The notes beneath the pieces were generated by a model. That model was given only the letters and a program-made list of their open reading frames with translations, made no database searches and was not told the origin of the DNA. 64,000 bases of DNA from an uncultured Desulfobacter sp. (lineage in GTDB: Bacteria; Desulfobacterota; Desulfobacteria; Desulfobacterales; Desulfobacteraceae). Location: positions 2,852,001 to 2,916,000 of the forward strand of contig NZ_OY762929.1 of NCBI RefSeq assembly GCF_963666675.1, written 5' to 3'. Shown piece by piece: positions 15,823 through 25,455 of this stretch. A program made the position numbers and the translations under genes. The stretch's first letter is position 1, and each line of letters begins with the position of its first letter.

Positions 15823-18726
15823 TCATTCTTTGATATCCCTTTCAATCGTGATCATGCTGTTGATACCGCTTTTTTCATCCCTGAGAGCTGCTGCGGTAAT
15901 CCCTACGGTTACGGGTGTCTTGTTTTTGGAAAGTCGCCGGGTTTTAAAGACAGAAGAACGTTCACCTGAGATTACAGTCTTCATGAAGGAACGGAAGGAT
16001 TCTTCCTGATCTTCCGGTACCAGATGACAGAAATTCATGGTCAGCGCTTCTGCCTCGGTGAATCCATACAATTTTTCAGCCCCTGTATTCCAGAAGGTAA
16101 TGGTACCGTCTTTATCCTGGATGATGACGGCTTCCGATGAATTCATCATCACGGACAACCGCTGGGCAGTCGAGCGGAATTTCTTGAACTCCGTAATATC
16201 TTCAAAGGTCACAACCACCCCGTCAATGACATTCTGCATGGTACGGTAGGGCATGATCCGGGTCCTGAAAAACTGGCCGTCCAGGCTTTCCACCTCAAAT
16301 TCCTGGGTAAGCAGATCTTTGAGAACCTGCCGGGCATGATCCGCCAGCTGAAAATCTTTCAGCTCCGAGGAGAAATGACTGATGGGACGGCCAATATCCG
16401 TAACTGCCAGGGGAATCAACCGGGTGGCCATGTCGGTGAAACGCCGGATATCCAGATCCATATTTAAAAATATCGTTCCGATCTGGGTGGAATTCAGCAG
16501 GTTCTTCATGTCGTCATTGGCGTTGGACAATTCATCGATCCGGCTCTGCAGTTCGGCATTCACCGTGGCGGATTCCTCATTTAGGGACTGAAGCTCTTCT
16601 TTTGAGGTTTCCAGTTCCTCGTTGGTGGACTGCAGCTCTTCGTTTGTGGATTGCAGTTCTTCATTGGTGGACTTGAGTTCCTCATTGGAGGTTTCCAGTT
16701 CTTCAATGGTGGTCTGGAGATTTTCCCGGGTATGCTGCAGCTCCTGTTCAAGATGGATTACCGTCTGAGTCTTTTGAGAAACTCTGGACGCTTTCGTTTT
16801 TTTTGTTTTGACGACATCATGGAAGACAACCATGAGCATGCCGCGGATAGCCCCATATTCGAGGATCGGTTTTACCTTCAGATTGATCGTGATAAATCCG
16901 CCATTGTTTTCGATATCAATTCCATTCTGAATCACCTCATGTCTGAGTGTGGCAGCCTTTCTGATGGCCGACGCCAATGCAATCTTGAGTCCGGGTCTTG
17001 CCATTTCCAGGATATTATTGGACATCCTGCCGGCAGCAGGCTCCAGATATTTACCCGTGCGGCCATGAACATAAACGATATCCGATTTTTCATCAATGAC
17101 CACACAGGGCGGGGTATCACTCTGCTGCAGGATAATTTCCACCAGCATGAAGGCGTCGATTTCTTCGGCCCTTTTGACGGCGTCCGGAGTCTTTATCGCC
17201 AGGGAATTATCCATCTCCTTTGGAGCTGAAATGGGAAAGTTCAACGCCGGGCGGGCATTTTCCTGATGAGGCTGACGTCTGAATATTTTCCATTTCTTGT
17301 CGGAATATTCAAACAGATTGGCTTCCTGGCCGACTGACTCAGCCGAGCCCAAAAACAGGATCCCATGAGGCTTCAGGCTGTAATAAAACATGGGGAGCAG
17401 TTTTTTCTGCAACTCGGGCCCGAGGTAAATCAAAAGATTCCGGCAACTGAGCATATCCAGCTTCGTGAAGGGCGGGTCCTTGATCAGGTTTTGTGGTGCA
17501 AAGACCAGCATTTCCCGGATGGCCTTTTTAACCCTGAAGAAACTGTCCTCTCTGGTGAAAAAGCGTTTTATTCTTTTCGGATTGACATCAGACACGATAC
17601 TGATGGGATAGAGTCCGGATCTTGCGGCATTGATGGCATCTTCATCCAGATCAGTGGCAAAGATCTGGATCGTAAAATGCCGGTTCATTTTCTCCATGCA
17701 TTCCTGCAGCACAATAGATAGGGAATAGGCTTCCTCACCAGTGCTGCACCCCGGCACCCAGATTCTGACACCGGCGTCTTCGGGTTTGTTGACAAGCAGG
17801 TTGGGTAAAACCTTCTCCTGAAGAACATCAAAGGCCTCGGGATCTCTGAAAAAACAGGTCACACCGATGAGAAGATCCTTGAACAGGATATGGACTTCTC
17901 GCTCGCTTTTTGCAAGATAGGTGACATAGTCATTGATATCATTGATCTGGTGGACATTCATCCGTCGTTCAATCCGCCGGATAATGGTATTTTTCTTATA
18001 AAGGGAAAAATCCTGATTGGTCCGGGACCGCAGGAGGATATAGATTTTCTGCAGGGCTTTTTGAAATTTTCTTTCATCCGTACTGACCTTGTTTCCGGGT
18101 TCAATAATGGCGTGCCGGGCATATTTCATCAGTGCTTCCGGCATCTTTTCCACGGGCAGAACGTAGTCGGCAAGTCCTGTAGCAAGCGCACTTCTGGGCA
18201 TACCGTCATATTTGGCAGAGGCCTCATCCTGAACCATAACCATCCCAAGTTCGCCCTTGATCTGTTTTAATCCAAGGCTGCCGTCACTGCCGGTGCCGGA
18301 CAGGATAATACAGACGGCATTGGCCCCCTGATCCAGAGCCAGGCTTTTAAAGAAATTATCAATGGGCAGATTAAAGCCCCTGGGGCGGTGCAGATCCATG
18401 AGATGCAGAACGCCGTTTAATATCGCCACATCCTTGTTGGGTGGGATGGCATATACGGTATTGGGTTGAATCTGCACGCCGTCTTCGATCAGCAGTACTG
18501 TCATCTGGGTTCTTTTCTGTATCAGTTCCGGCATAAGACTGGTATGGGTTGGGTCCAGGTGAGAGATCAGGACAAAGGCCATGCCGCTGTCCTTTGGCAT
18601 GGCACTGAAAAAGGCTTCAAAGGCTTCCAGTCCGCCGGCAGAAGCGCCCATACCAACGATAGGAAATTTTTTTTCAATGACCGGATGAGCGGTTTGATTC
18701 GCTTTAGATTTTTCTTTTTTTACCAT
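15823..18726 (-). CDS. CheB-CheR fusion with coiled coil and PAS domains
   Basis: 967 residues. A CheB methylesterase-like domain (about 25-205) has the catalytic Ser in VGMGASAGGLEAFEAFF, the His in LISHLDPTHTSLMPEL and the Asp region in LSGTGSDGSLGLKQIKGELG. A CheR methyltransferase domain (about 215-490) has CFFRDPEAFDVL, SAM site WVPGCSTGEEAYSLSI and LLSCRNLLIYLG-type residues. A linker, a long coiled coil built on repeated TNEELQS units, and two PAS domains (one with GTIFLNMDLDIRRF, one with EAVIIQDKDGTITFWNTG) follow. Such hybrids modify chemoreceptors or act in two-component-like signalling. No kinase domain is present. It is separated from the PAS-LuxR gene by 51 bp on the same strand. 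Confidence 0.94.
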   Translation of the reverse strand: MVKKEKSKANQTAHPVIEKKFPIVGMGASAGGLEAFEAFFSAMPKDSGMAFVLISHLDPTHTSLMPELIQKRTQMTVLLIEDGVQIQPNTVYAIPPNKDVAILNGVLHLMDLHRPRGFNLPIDNFFKSLALDQGANAVCIILSGTGSDGSLGLKQIKGELGMVMVQDEASAKYDGMPRSALATGLADYVLPVEKMPEALMKYARHAIIEPGNKVSTDERKFQKALQKIYILLRSRTNQDFSLYKKNTIIRRIERRMNVHQINDINDYVTYLAKSEREVHILFKDLLIGVTCFFRDPEAFDVLQEKVLPNLLVNKPEDAGVRIWVPGCSTGEEAYSLSIVLQECMEKMNRHFTIQIFATDLDEDAINAARSGLYPISIVSDVNPKRIKRFFTREDSFFRVKKAIREMLVFAPQNLIKDPPFTKLDMLSCRNLLIYLGPELQKKLLPMFYYSLKPHGILFLGSAESVGQEANLFEYSDKKWKIFRRQPHQENARPALNFPISAPKEMDNSLAIKTPDAVKRAEEIDAFMLVEIILQQSDTPPCVVIDEKSDIVYVHGRTGKYLEPAAGRMSNNILEMARPGLKIALASAIRKAATLRHEVIQNGIDIENNGGFITINLKVKPILEYGAIRGMLMVVFHDVVKTKKTKASRVSQKTQTVIHLEQELQHTRENLQTTIEELETSNEELKSTNEELQSTNEELQSTNEELETSKEELQSLNEESATVNAELQSRIDELSNANDDMKNLLNSTQIGTIFLNMDLDIRRFTDMATRLIPLAVTDIGRPISHFSSELKDFQLADHARQVLKDLLTQEFEVESLDGQFFRTRIMPYRTMQNVIDGVVVTFEDITEFKKFRSTAQRLSVMMNSSEAVIIQDKDGTITFWNTGAEKLYGFTEAEALTMNFCHLVPEDQEESFRSFMKTVISGERSSVFKTRRLSKNKTPVTVGITAAALRDEKSGINSMITIERDIKE

Positions 18727-18890
18727 GAAAGCATCTCCTGAACCCGTAAATTTGACAGCCGAAACGGCATACTTGCACTTTATCTTTCAATAGGTAGAAA
18801 TATCAAGTAATACTATTTTGGAATCTGATCGTGCGGACAAGACAAGTATCTCATATTATTGGTAACTTTATGGTGGCCATTTCCACAGCA

Positions 18891-20633
18891 TTATTTGTTC
18901 GTTAATAAAAAATGGGGAATAAATCTGGAGTCAATATTTTCAGGATCGACTGCGGCGTATTCCTCATTCAGTTCGTTTATCAAATCGGTCAGGATCTCAA
19001 AAAAATCTCCCAGTTGCACTTCATCCTTACCGCTTGTTTCTGATATCCATAGAACCAGGTCTCCCAATTGAATCCCGCTGGAATCCTCAGCCTTTGATTT
19101 TGGAAACAACGCCGCAAAAAATGATTTAAAGACCTTTATATGAATCGGTTCAAGTGTTGATGAAAGGTTTAACCGGCTTCTTGCCCACAGGGTCAAAATA
19201 AGTGTTTTATAAGTTAAGATCCCTTTTTTAAACGATTTGAGGTTCACATCAAGGGTACCCAGAACCTGATCAAGCGCAATGATCTGGTTCAAGTTCTTCT
19301 CGGTTCGGGCAATATCTGAAATAGATTTGAAGTTTCGGTATAATTTTCCTGTGACATAATTATCGTAATAAAGCGGTCTTTCGATGAAAAGACCGCCAAT
19401 AACCCCCAAAAACATTTCCCCCAGAAAACTCAATGGCAGATTTTTTGTGTTGATCAAACTGTGTTTGAACCAGTTATCGGCCTTGGTCTTTAGTGTAATG
19501 CAGGCCCTTGACCCGGTTCTGAAAATATCTTCAAGAAAATATTCCTGAATTATTCTCCTGGCTCTTTCGGGTGACGGGTCTCTTTCAAGCATGACTTCAA
19601 GACCGATATTCAAATAGGCACACGCCTTTAAAATCGCTTTTTCAAGGTCTTCCTTATCCCTGAGTTTGATTCTGTCAGCGGAAATTATTTTATTGATCAA
19701 TGCGGCAAGTTCGAATTCAAGCGTAAGTAAAAATGGCGGTTCAAACAATTCCAGAGTTCTGACAAACAGATCGTCCCCTTCAAGAAACCGGGAAAAAAAC
19801 TGGGGCGGCAATGGGATGTCGGAGTTTAATGCATCCTTATCAGGTAAGGCTTTTTGCGGTCGCTTACGAAGAAAAGGAAGTTGGGTCGGTTGATAGATAC
19901 CGATCGCCTCATGGGCGGGCAAAAACCCTTTTTCAGCAAGTCTGAGGGTTTTAAGACGGAATTGTTCCTCCTCGGTTACAGCCGTCAGTATGGCACTGGT
20001 TTCAAGCAGCAGTCCATGAAAAACAGACAGTTCCATTCCGGCAACAGTTCTGACCATTTTTTCTATCAGTTCCCAGGCATTCTGATCGTTTTGGTGCGCA
20101 GGCCTATCCTCTTCGGCCATTCTGGGTTTATCCGGAAACCTGAAATAGAACTTATCATCAAGCGTGATATAATCGTCAAAATCCTCCGGAGGTACCTCGT
20201 CATGCTCCCGGATGATAATATCCATGTTTTTGAACAGATAAAATTCAAAATAATCCGGTTTCTCTTTCATTATCCATCGCAAAAATCTTTCAGGATCTGC
20301 CTGGAACAGCAGGTCAAAGGACAGGGTCATGAGTCTGGTATCCAGCCTGTCCTCATCCCAAACTTCCACATCCAGGATATATTCCCATTGTGTTGATCTG
20401 GCTATGGACAGAATTGGAATGAAATCATAGGGGCCTATTTTGTGCATCAGATAATAAAGATCTTGATCCGGAAAAGACTGTATCAGTGTGGCCGGTGATG
20501 GTGCATCAAGAATCAGTTCCAACGCTTTTTCAGATTCACTGACAAGGATTTCCTGACGAAGCGTCCGAAGCTTAAGGTCTTTTTGCTGTATATTGACAAG
20601 TTTATAATCCGCTTGCGGGTTCATGCTGTTCAC
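18891..20633 (-). CDS. DUF6178-like protein of unknown function
   Basis: 580 residues, no membrane segment. Repeated helical units rich in aromatic and acidic residues appear (LYYLMHKIGPYDFIPILSIA, VWDEDRLDTRLMTLSFDLLF, RFLRWIMKEKPDYFEFYLFK). I believe this matches the DUF6178 family of sulfate- and iron-reducing bacteria, based on memory of the N-terminal pattern (LILDAPSPATLIQSFPDQDL). Function is not known. It stands alone on the minus strand between the CheB-CheR hybrid and a long intergenic region. ATG 20633 has no strong Shine-Dalgarno; GGTGAACAGC precedes it. Confidence 0.75.
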   Translation of the reverse strand: MNSMNPQADYKLVNIQQKDLKLRTLRQEILVSESEKALELILDAPSPATLIQSFPDQDLYYLMHKIGPYDFIPILSIARSTQWEYILDVEVWDEDRLDTRLMTLSFDLLFQADPERFLRWIMKEKPDYFEFYLFKNMDIIIREHDEVPPEDFDDYITLDDKFYFRFPDKPRMAEEDRPAHQNDQNAWELIEKMVRTVAGMELSVFHGLLLETSAILTAVTEEEQFRLKTLRLAEKGFLPAHEAIGIYQPTQLPFLRKRPQKALPDKDALNSDIPLPPQFFSRFLEGDDLFVRTLELFEPPFLLTLEFELAALINKIISADRIKLRDKEDLEKAILKACAYLNIGLEVMLERDPSPERARRIIQEYFLEDIFRTGSRACITLKTKADNWFKHSLINTKNLPLSFLGEMFLGVIGGLFIERPLYYDNYVTGKLYRNFKSISDIARTEKNLNQIIALDQVLGTLDVNLKSFKKGILTYKTLILTLWARSRLNLSSTLEPIHIKVFKSFFAALFPKSKAEDSSGIQLGDLVLWISETSGKDEVQLGDFFEILTDLINELNEEYAAVDPENIDSRFIPHFLLTNK

Positions 20634-21148
20634 CTGTTATGGTTTTCGGACAAATAAAAATACAGTGGCCCATCCACTAAATTGGGTCTGCTTATCACCC
20701 CACGTTTTTTAAAAGATGATCTTTAAACCCATCTTTGAATTTTCCGACATAATGAATCATGATCCTGTCTTTAAAGACTGATTGTATCTCTCTTTCTTTA
20801 AACTTGTATCTCAATTTGCATGCCAGGACACTATCTTTGGCATTCTGCCTCATAATCATTTGATTCATTAAGGCAATTGCATTTATAAGAAATAAAATAG
20901 ACGCCCGAAACCGACGGATAAAAAGACAATATAACGCCAAACGGTCATATTTGACCGAATTATCATAATTTGCCGCCCTCTGTAAGTTGCAGGGCATGTG
21001 TCACGCAAAACCGTAACACGACGGTTGTTTTCAACCGGCCTTATCGAACAGGGGCTGACCGGCCCCAGGGCAATTGATATTTTTTGTAAAACCGCAATAC
21101 GGGTTAAAAACATCGAACACGAAAAGTGACTGAAATTCACCGGTACGG

Positions 21149-21262
21149 TTGCCTGCCTCTTTCCTTTGCGACCTAGTATTTTTTGGAGGCAGGCAATACC
21201 CTGTCCGTCAGAATACGCATCATATCACATGTAATTGTCGCCTATTTTGAATAGGTGATATG
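21149..21262 (+). other. Structured intergenic region with two hairpins
   Basis: The 817-bp gap 20634-21450 contains no convincing gene. It does hold an 11-bp perfect stem (TTGCCTGCCTC 21149-21159 with GAGGCAGGCAA 21186-21196). A second two-tier hairpin follows (CATATCA 21221-21227 with TGATATG 21256-21262, and inside it CCTATT with AATAGG). The structures end about 190 bases before the small gene at 21451 and could form its leader RNA, a small RNA or a scar. No known riboswitch class is recognisable. Confidence 0.35.
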
Positions 21263-21450
21263 TGCGCCTTTTTATGTGCTTTTTAAGTGTTGACCCGGAG
21301 CTTGCCGACTTATTATACTAGCCTAGAAAAGAGACCAATATTGATACGCCACAACTGATATCGTGCTTCTGCTCTCTGTCGCAGCAACAATTTTTTAGCT
21401 CAGCATACCTGAAATTTTAAATCGTCATCACAAAACAGGAGACCCATAAA

Positions 21451-21726
21451 ATGAACCCCTGCACCAATTTTTCATTGGATGAACATCCTGTCCGATTTAC
21501 CGATGGCGGGAAAGTGTATGTGATAGATGCAATATCTGCGCTGTCAGAAATTGATAAGGCAAATACCATATGGAATAATCTCAGAACCAAAAAACCGGAA
21601 ATCAATCAATACGTCAAGTATCATCAGCTTACAGGGGGAGTGAACGTACCGATAACGGACAGCGCCGGCTGGGGGAAAATACAGATTATCTTATTCGATT
21701 ATTTAATCGATACGGCAACCCGGTAA
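21451..21726 (+). CDS. Hypothetical protein upstream of PAS histidine kinase
   Basis: 91 residues from ATG 21451 with AGGAG upstream. The sequence has GGKVYVIDAISALSEIDKAN, then IWNNLRTKKPEINQYVKYHQ and ends with IQIILFDYLIDTATR. The order 'VIDAISALS ... W..L..K' vaguely resembles the BRO-N fold of phage-associated DNA-binding proteins, which is weak evidence. There is no signal peptide. It lies 22 bp before the histidine kinase gene and is probably co-transcribed, so it may be its partner. Confidence 0.6.
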   Translation: MNPCTNFSLDEHPVRFTDGGKVYVIDAISALSEIDKANTIWNNLRTKKPEINQYVKYHQLTGGVNVPITDSAGWGKIQIILFDYLIDTATR

Positions 21727-21748
21727 ATTTTTAAATCAGGGATGTTAA

Positions 21749-23071
21749 ATGAATCATAAAATAAATGCACAGGAAAAATTTCATCAATTGCGCAAACAGG
21801 CGGAAACCATGATGGCCAGTAAGACTTTTTCCGGCACGCCCCCTGTTGTGGATGATCCGCTCAAATTAATCCATGAACTTCAGACCTTCCAGATTGAACT
21901 GGAACTGCAGAATGAAGAACTGCAGCGGTCGCAGCAGGACTTGATGAAAACCCAGATAAAATACACGCAGCTCTATGATTCTGCGCCGGTGGGGTATCTT
22001 ACCATCGACTTCAACGGCGTGATCCGGAATGCGAACCTGACTCTCGCGGATATGTTGGCAATAGAAAGGAGTTCTCTGATAGACCAGGCGTTATCCGTCC
22101 ATATCGTTTCTGAAGATCAGGACATTTTCTATCAGCACCTAGGGCGCCTTGCTGATGAAAAAACAAAACAGGGCTGCGAACTGCGCATGGAAAAAACAGA
22201 TGCAACCCCATTTTATGTACAACTTGAAAGCACGGTTCTGTCATACCAAATCGGCAAACCCGGACCATATCGAACCGTGATCATTGACATCAGCGAGCGA
22301 AAACAAATGGAAAAAGAGCAGGAACACATACAGAAACAGCTTTTCCAGACCCACAAGATGACAGCCATGGCTACTATGGCCGGGGGCGTCGCCCATGATT
22401 TCAATAATATACTGTTCATCATTCTCGGGAATGTTGAATTTCTCATGGAAGACATCCCGGAATGGGAACCGTCATATTCTAAGCTTGGCACCATTAAAAT
22501 CGCCGCTTTAAGGGCGGCAGGCATTGTAAAGATGCTGCTCAACTTCAGTTTTATGACTGATCAGGAACAAAAACCGATGGATGTTGCCGTTGAGATAAAT
22601 GAAGCCTTTAAATTATTACGGTCATTGATTCCATCTACCATAAATATCCGCACAATTGTTCCGGATACCGAAGTGATGATTCTGGCAGATATCATCCAGT
22701 TCGGTCGGATTCTGATAAACTTGGGCACCAATGCCGCCCAGGCAATGGAGGAAACCGGAGGGTCCGTTGAAATAAAATTGGAAACTCAATTTTTAGAACA
22801 GGGCGCTGTGGAACACTATCCGGCTCTGAAAGCCGGAACCTACGCTAAAATATCGGTATGTGACAATGGTCCGGGCATTGATCCTGAAATCATGAGCCGG
22901 ATATTTGATCCTTATTTTACAACCAGGGAGTTTGGGACCAGGGCGGGGTTGGGCCTGGGCCTGGCCGTTGTTCACGGCATTGTTAAAAATCATAATGGCG
23001 CGGTTACGGCAACCGGAGAACCAGGACAAGGCGTCTGTTTCACCCTATTTTTTCCCGTGATTGACCAATAG
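21749..23071 (+). CDS. PAS-domain sensor histidine kinase
   Basis: 440 residues, soluble. A coiled N-terminus and PAS domain (about 75-185, SAPVGYLTIDFNGVIRNANL) precede the phosphoacceptor box GGVAHDFNNILFIILGNVEF (His near residue 215). The ATPase domain has LGTNAAQAMEETGG (N box), VCDNGPGIDPEIMSRIFDPY (G1) and GLGLGLAVVHGIVKNHNG (G2). This is an NtrB-like hybrid-type kinase without a receiver domain. AGGGATG precedes ATG 21749. The sigma-54 activator 600 bp downstream lacks a receiver, so the cognate response regulator is not in view. Its input module is nearly the same as that of the PAS-LuxR gene at 13993. Confidence 0.93.
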   Translation: MNHKINAQEKFHQLRKQAETMMASKTFSGTPPVVDDPLKLIHELQTFQIELELQNEELQRSQQDLMKTQIKYTQLYDSAPVGYLTIDFNGVIRNANLTLADMLAIERSSLIDQALSVHIVSEDQDIFYQHLGRLADEKTKQGCELRMEKTDATPFYVQLESTVLSYQIGKPGPYRTVIIDISERKQMEKEQEHIQKQLFQTHKMTAMATMAGGVAHDFNNILFIILGNVEFLMEDIPEWEPSYSKLGTIKIAALRAAGIVKMLLNFSFMTDQEQKPMDVAVEINEAFKLLRSLIPSTINIRTIVPDTEVMILADIIQFGRILINLGTNAAQAMEETGGSVEIKLETQFLEQGAVEHYPALKAGTYAKISVCDNGPGIDPEIMSRIFDPYFTTREFGTRAGLGLGLAVVHGIVKNHNGAVTATGEPGQGVCFTLFFPVIDQ

Positions 23072-23099
23072 CCGTGCTATCCTGCTTTTTACACATATT

Positions 23100-23624
23100 T
23101 TTATTGGCATACGTGATCGCTCACGCAAAAAATACAAGGACCATTTTCTGGATGCCGCCACCAGATTATGGGATTGCTTCAGGGCAGAGTCCAAAAGATC
23201 ATTCTCACAAAGAGTTCGGAGGCTTTCCGAATGGTGTCGAAATACTGAGAATGACGTTCCGGACGTCATTTCAGTTAAAATCAAGAAGCTCAGGGATAAT
23301 CTTCCACAGTTTTCCCAAGCCTATGACTTTCCTGGCGCACATAGAACGAGCAACATGGTTGACCGGCTTATACAGCGGATGGACCGTCATTTATTCAGTA
23401 CCAAGTACTTTCACGGCACTATGAAATCTGCCAATCTCAGCATTCGTGCCTGGGCGCTTACCCAAAATTTTGCCCCACTCAATCCATGGACGGTAAAGCA
23501 AAAAGGCCATGTGAGTTCTTTTGAAAGAATTAACGGATTTCGGTACCACGAAAACTGGCTTCAAAACCTTTTGATTTGGGGTTCATTGGGAGGCTTACGG
23601 ACGGGTCCCATAAATCCGTTATAA
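23100..23624 (+). pseudogene. C-terminal relic of a transposase
   Basis: The frame reads RKKYKDHFLDAATRLWDCFR, then DFPGAHRTSNMVDRLIQRMD, RHLFSTKYFHGTMKSANLSI, RAWALTQNFAPLNPWTV and ends GGLRTGPINPL. This resembles the C-terminal half of an uncharacterised transposase type with a catalytic-end 'SNMVDRLMQRMDRHLF' motif. It has no start codon of its own (the frame opens at a TTG inside the kinase stop region) and the N-terminal half is missing. It lies wedged between the histidine kinase and the sigma-54 activator, and probably separated a former pair. Confidence 0.6.
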
Positions 23625-23678
23625 CCAGAATAATTTCCTATTAGATGTATTGCAGTCTAAACATGTTAGGATTCATAT

Positions 23679-25181
23679 ATGCAAAACTTTTTAGACCTTT
23701 TCACTAATATTCTCAATTCAGTGCGTGAACCGCTCGTGGTTCTTGATGCCGATTTAAAAATTGTCAGATCAAATCATGCGTTTTACATGGCCTTTTGTGC
23801 CAAGCAGGAAGAGACAGAGGGCGTTTTAATTTATGACCTTGGCAACGGGCAGTGGAACATCCCCAGACTCAGAGAATTACTTGAGAAGATCCTCCCTGAA
23901 AACACCGTGTTCAATGATTTCGAAGTGGAGCATTCCTTTGAAGGCATCGGACCAAAAATCATGCATCTGAATGCCCGAAGAATTGATAACGATTTCAAAA
24001 AAGTGGAGTTGATTCTGCTGGCCATTGAGGATGTGACCGAAAAAGAGCATTACAAACGGAATCTTGAGGATATCGTAAAAAAAAGGACCGAACAGCTTGT
24101 TTTGGAAAAACAGAAAACCGTAGAGGAAAAACGAATTGTCGAAAAATCTTTAAAGGAAATCGAAGTACTGAAAAAGCAACTTGAAGATGAACAGGCGTAT
24201 CTTAAAGAAGAAATTAAGCTGGGACATAACCACGAGAGCATTATCGGTCAGAGTGACGGGCTTAAATATGTGCTCTTCAAAGTTGAGCAGATTGCCCAAA
24301 GCAACACAACGGTAATGGTTCTCGGTGAAACAGGGACAGGTAAAGAGCTTGTGGCCAGGGCAATTCACAGCAACAGCAACCGGAAAAACCGGGCACTGGT
24401 CAAAATCAATTGTGCGGCATTGCCCTTAAATCTTATAGAGAGCGAACTTTTCGGTCATGAAAAAGGCGCGTTTACCGGGGCCGACCGCAACCAAAAAGGG
24501 CGATTTGAAATTGCTGACAAAGCGACCCTGTTTCTGGATGAAATCGGAGAACTGCCTCTGGAATTGCAGCCAAAGCTGCTCAGGGTCATTCAAGACGGTG
24601 AATTCGAGCGCTTGGGCAGTTCTCACACCACCAAGGTGGATGTACGGATCATTGCCGCGACAAACCGGAACCTTGAGGATGAAGTTGAAAAAGGGCGTTT
24701 CAGAAAAGATCTGTGGTACCGGCTCAATGTCTTTCCAATTACCATGCCGCCGCTGCGTGAAAGAAAAGAGGATATCCCCCTCCTGACAGATTTTTATATT
24801 GAAAAAATATCCCGGAGACTGGGAAAACAGATCAAGGTGGTTCCCCAAAACGTGATGAATGCCCTTTCAAATTATCACTGGCCGGGAAACGTCCGGGAGA
24901 TGGAAAATGTCCTTGAGCGGGCAGTGATCAATTCATCAAGCCCTAAACTCCATCTGGCGGATGATCTGGAAAAATCCTACAGACATTTGAGCAAAGACTT
25001 TAAAACCCTGGAGGCAGTTGAACGCGATTATATCATCCGCGTACTCGAAAAGACCCACTGGAAAGTCAGCGGCAAGAACAGTGCCGCCCAGATCTTAGGC
25101 CTTAACCGCAGCACATTGCGTGCCCGTATGCGCAAACTCTCAATTGTCCCTCCCGAGCGCCTTCCCTTTGATTCCCAATGA
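23679..25181 (+). CDS. PAS-containing sigma-54-dependent transcriptional activator
   Basis: 500 residues: a PAS-like N-terminus (1-120, EPLVVLDADLKIVRSNHAFY) and a coiled coil (125-185). The AAA+ domain has Walker A GETGTGKE at 216-223, the sigma-54 loop GAFTGA at 263-268, Walker B TLFLDEIGEL and the arginine region RKDLWYRLNVFPITMPPLR. A Fis-type helix-turn-helix (KNSAAQILGLNRSTLRARMR) ends the protein. No receiver domain is present, so the PAS domain or a partner controls it. A consensus -24/-12 promoter lies only 200 bp downstream, before the radical SAM-grpE-ftsH genes, its most likely target. AGGA precedes ATG 23679. Confidence 0.95.
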   Translation: MQNFLDLFTNILNSVREPLVVLDADLKIVRSNHAFYMAFCAKQEETEGVLIYDLGNGQWNIPRLRELLEKILPENTVFNDFEVEHSFEGIGPKIMHLNARRIDNDFKKVELILLAIEDVTEKEHYKRNLEDIVKKRTEQLVLEKQKTVEEKRIVEKSLKEIEVLKKQLEDEQAYLKEEIKLGHNHESIIGQSDGLKYVLFKVEQIAQSNTTVMVLGETGTGKELVARAIHSNSNRKNRALVKINCAALPLNLIESELFGHEKGAFTGADRNQKGRFEIADKATLFLDEIGELPLELQPKLLRVIQDGEFERLGSSHTTKVDVRIIAATNRNLEDEVEKGRFRKDLWYRLNVFPITMPPLRERKEDIPLLTDFYIEKISRRLGKQIKVVPQNVMNALSNYHWPGNVREMENVLERAVINSSSPKLHLADDLEKSYRHLSKDFKTLEAVERDYIIRVLEKTHWKVSGKNSAAQILGLNRSTLRARMRKLSIVPPERLPFDSQ

Positions 25182-25379
25182 GGCCCATTTTTCTTGTGGC
25201 CGATCCTTTTGCGATCCTGCAGCTGATTCCAAAAAGGGAACCTTAAAAAGGTACCATATGACCCATTGAACAAATAAGACCGCCTTTGAGGCCATCCGAC
25301 TTCTTTAAACAAGCCCCTCCTTTGAGTCTTTCCCTTTCAATGCCGGCATCATCATAGAATAATTTCCCCAATCCGTCCC

Positions 25380-25396
25380 TTGGCACAATGATTGCC
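25380..25396 (+). promoter_or_regulatory. Sigma-54 (-24/-12) promoter
   Basis: TGGCAC, five bases, then TTGCC: the exact consensus spacing with GG and GC ten bases apart. It lies 60 bp before the radical SAM start and directly downstream of a sigma-54 activator gene. The 25182-25379 gap upstream has room for an activator site but shows no clear palindrome. Confidence 0.8.
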
Positions 25397-25455
25397 TTAT
25401 TCAAGTTACAACAATCCCGCCCCGGGAAAAGAAAGCGGGTAAAAGGAGGTCCCAA

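Noticed and set aside
20695..20997. A 100-residue minus-strand frame after the DUF6178-like gene
   Set aside because: No ribosome site, mixed low-complexity composition and no recognisable pattern; may be a relic, but unsupported.
21149..21262. Known riboswitch class in the 20634-21450 gap
   Set aside because: None of the conserved cores I know (TPP, cobalamin, c-di-GMP, SAM) can be matched.
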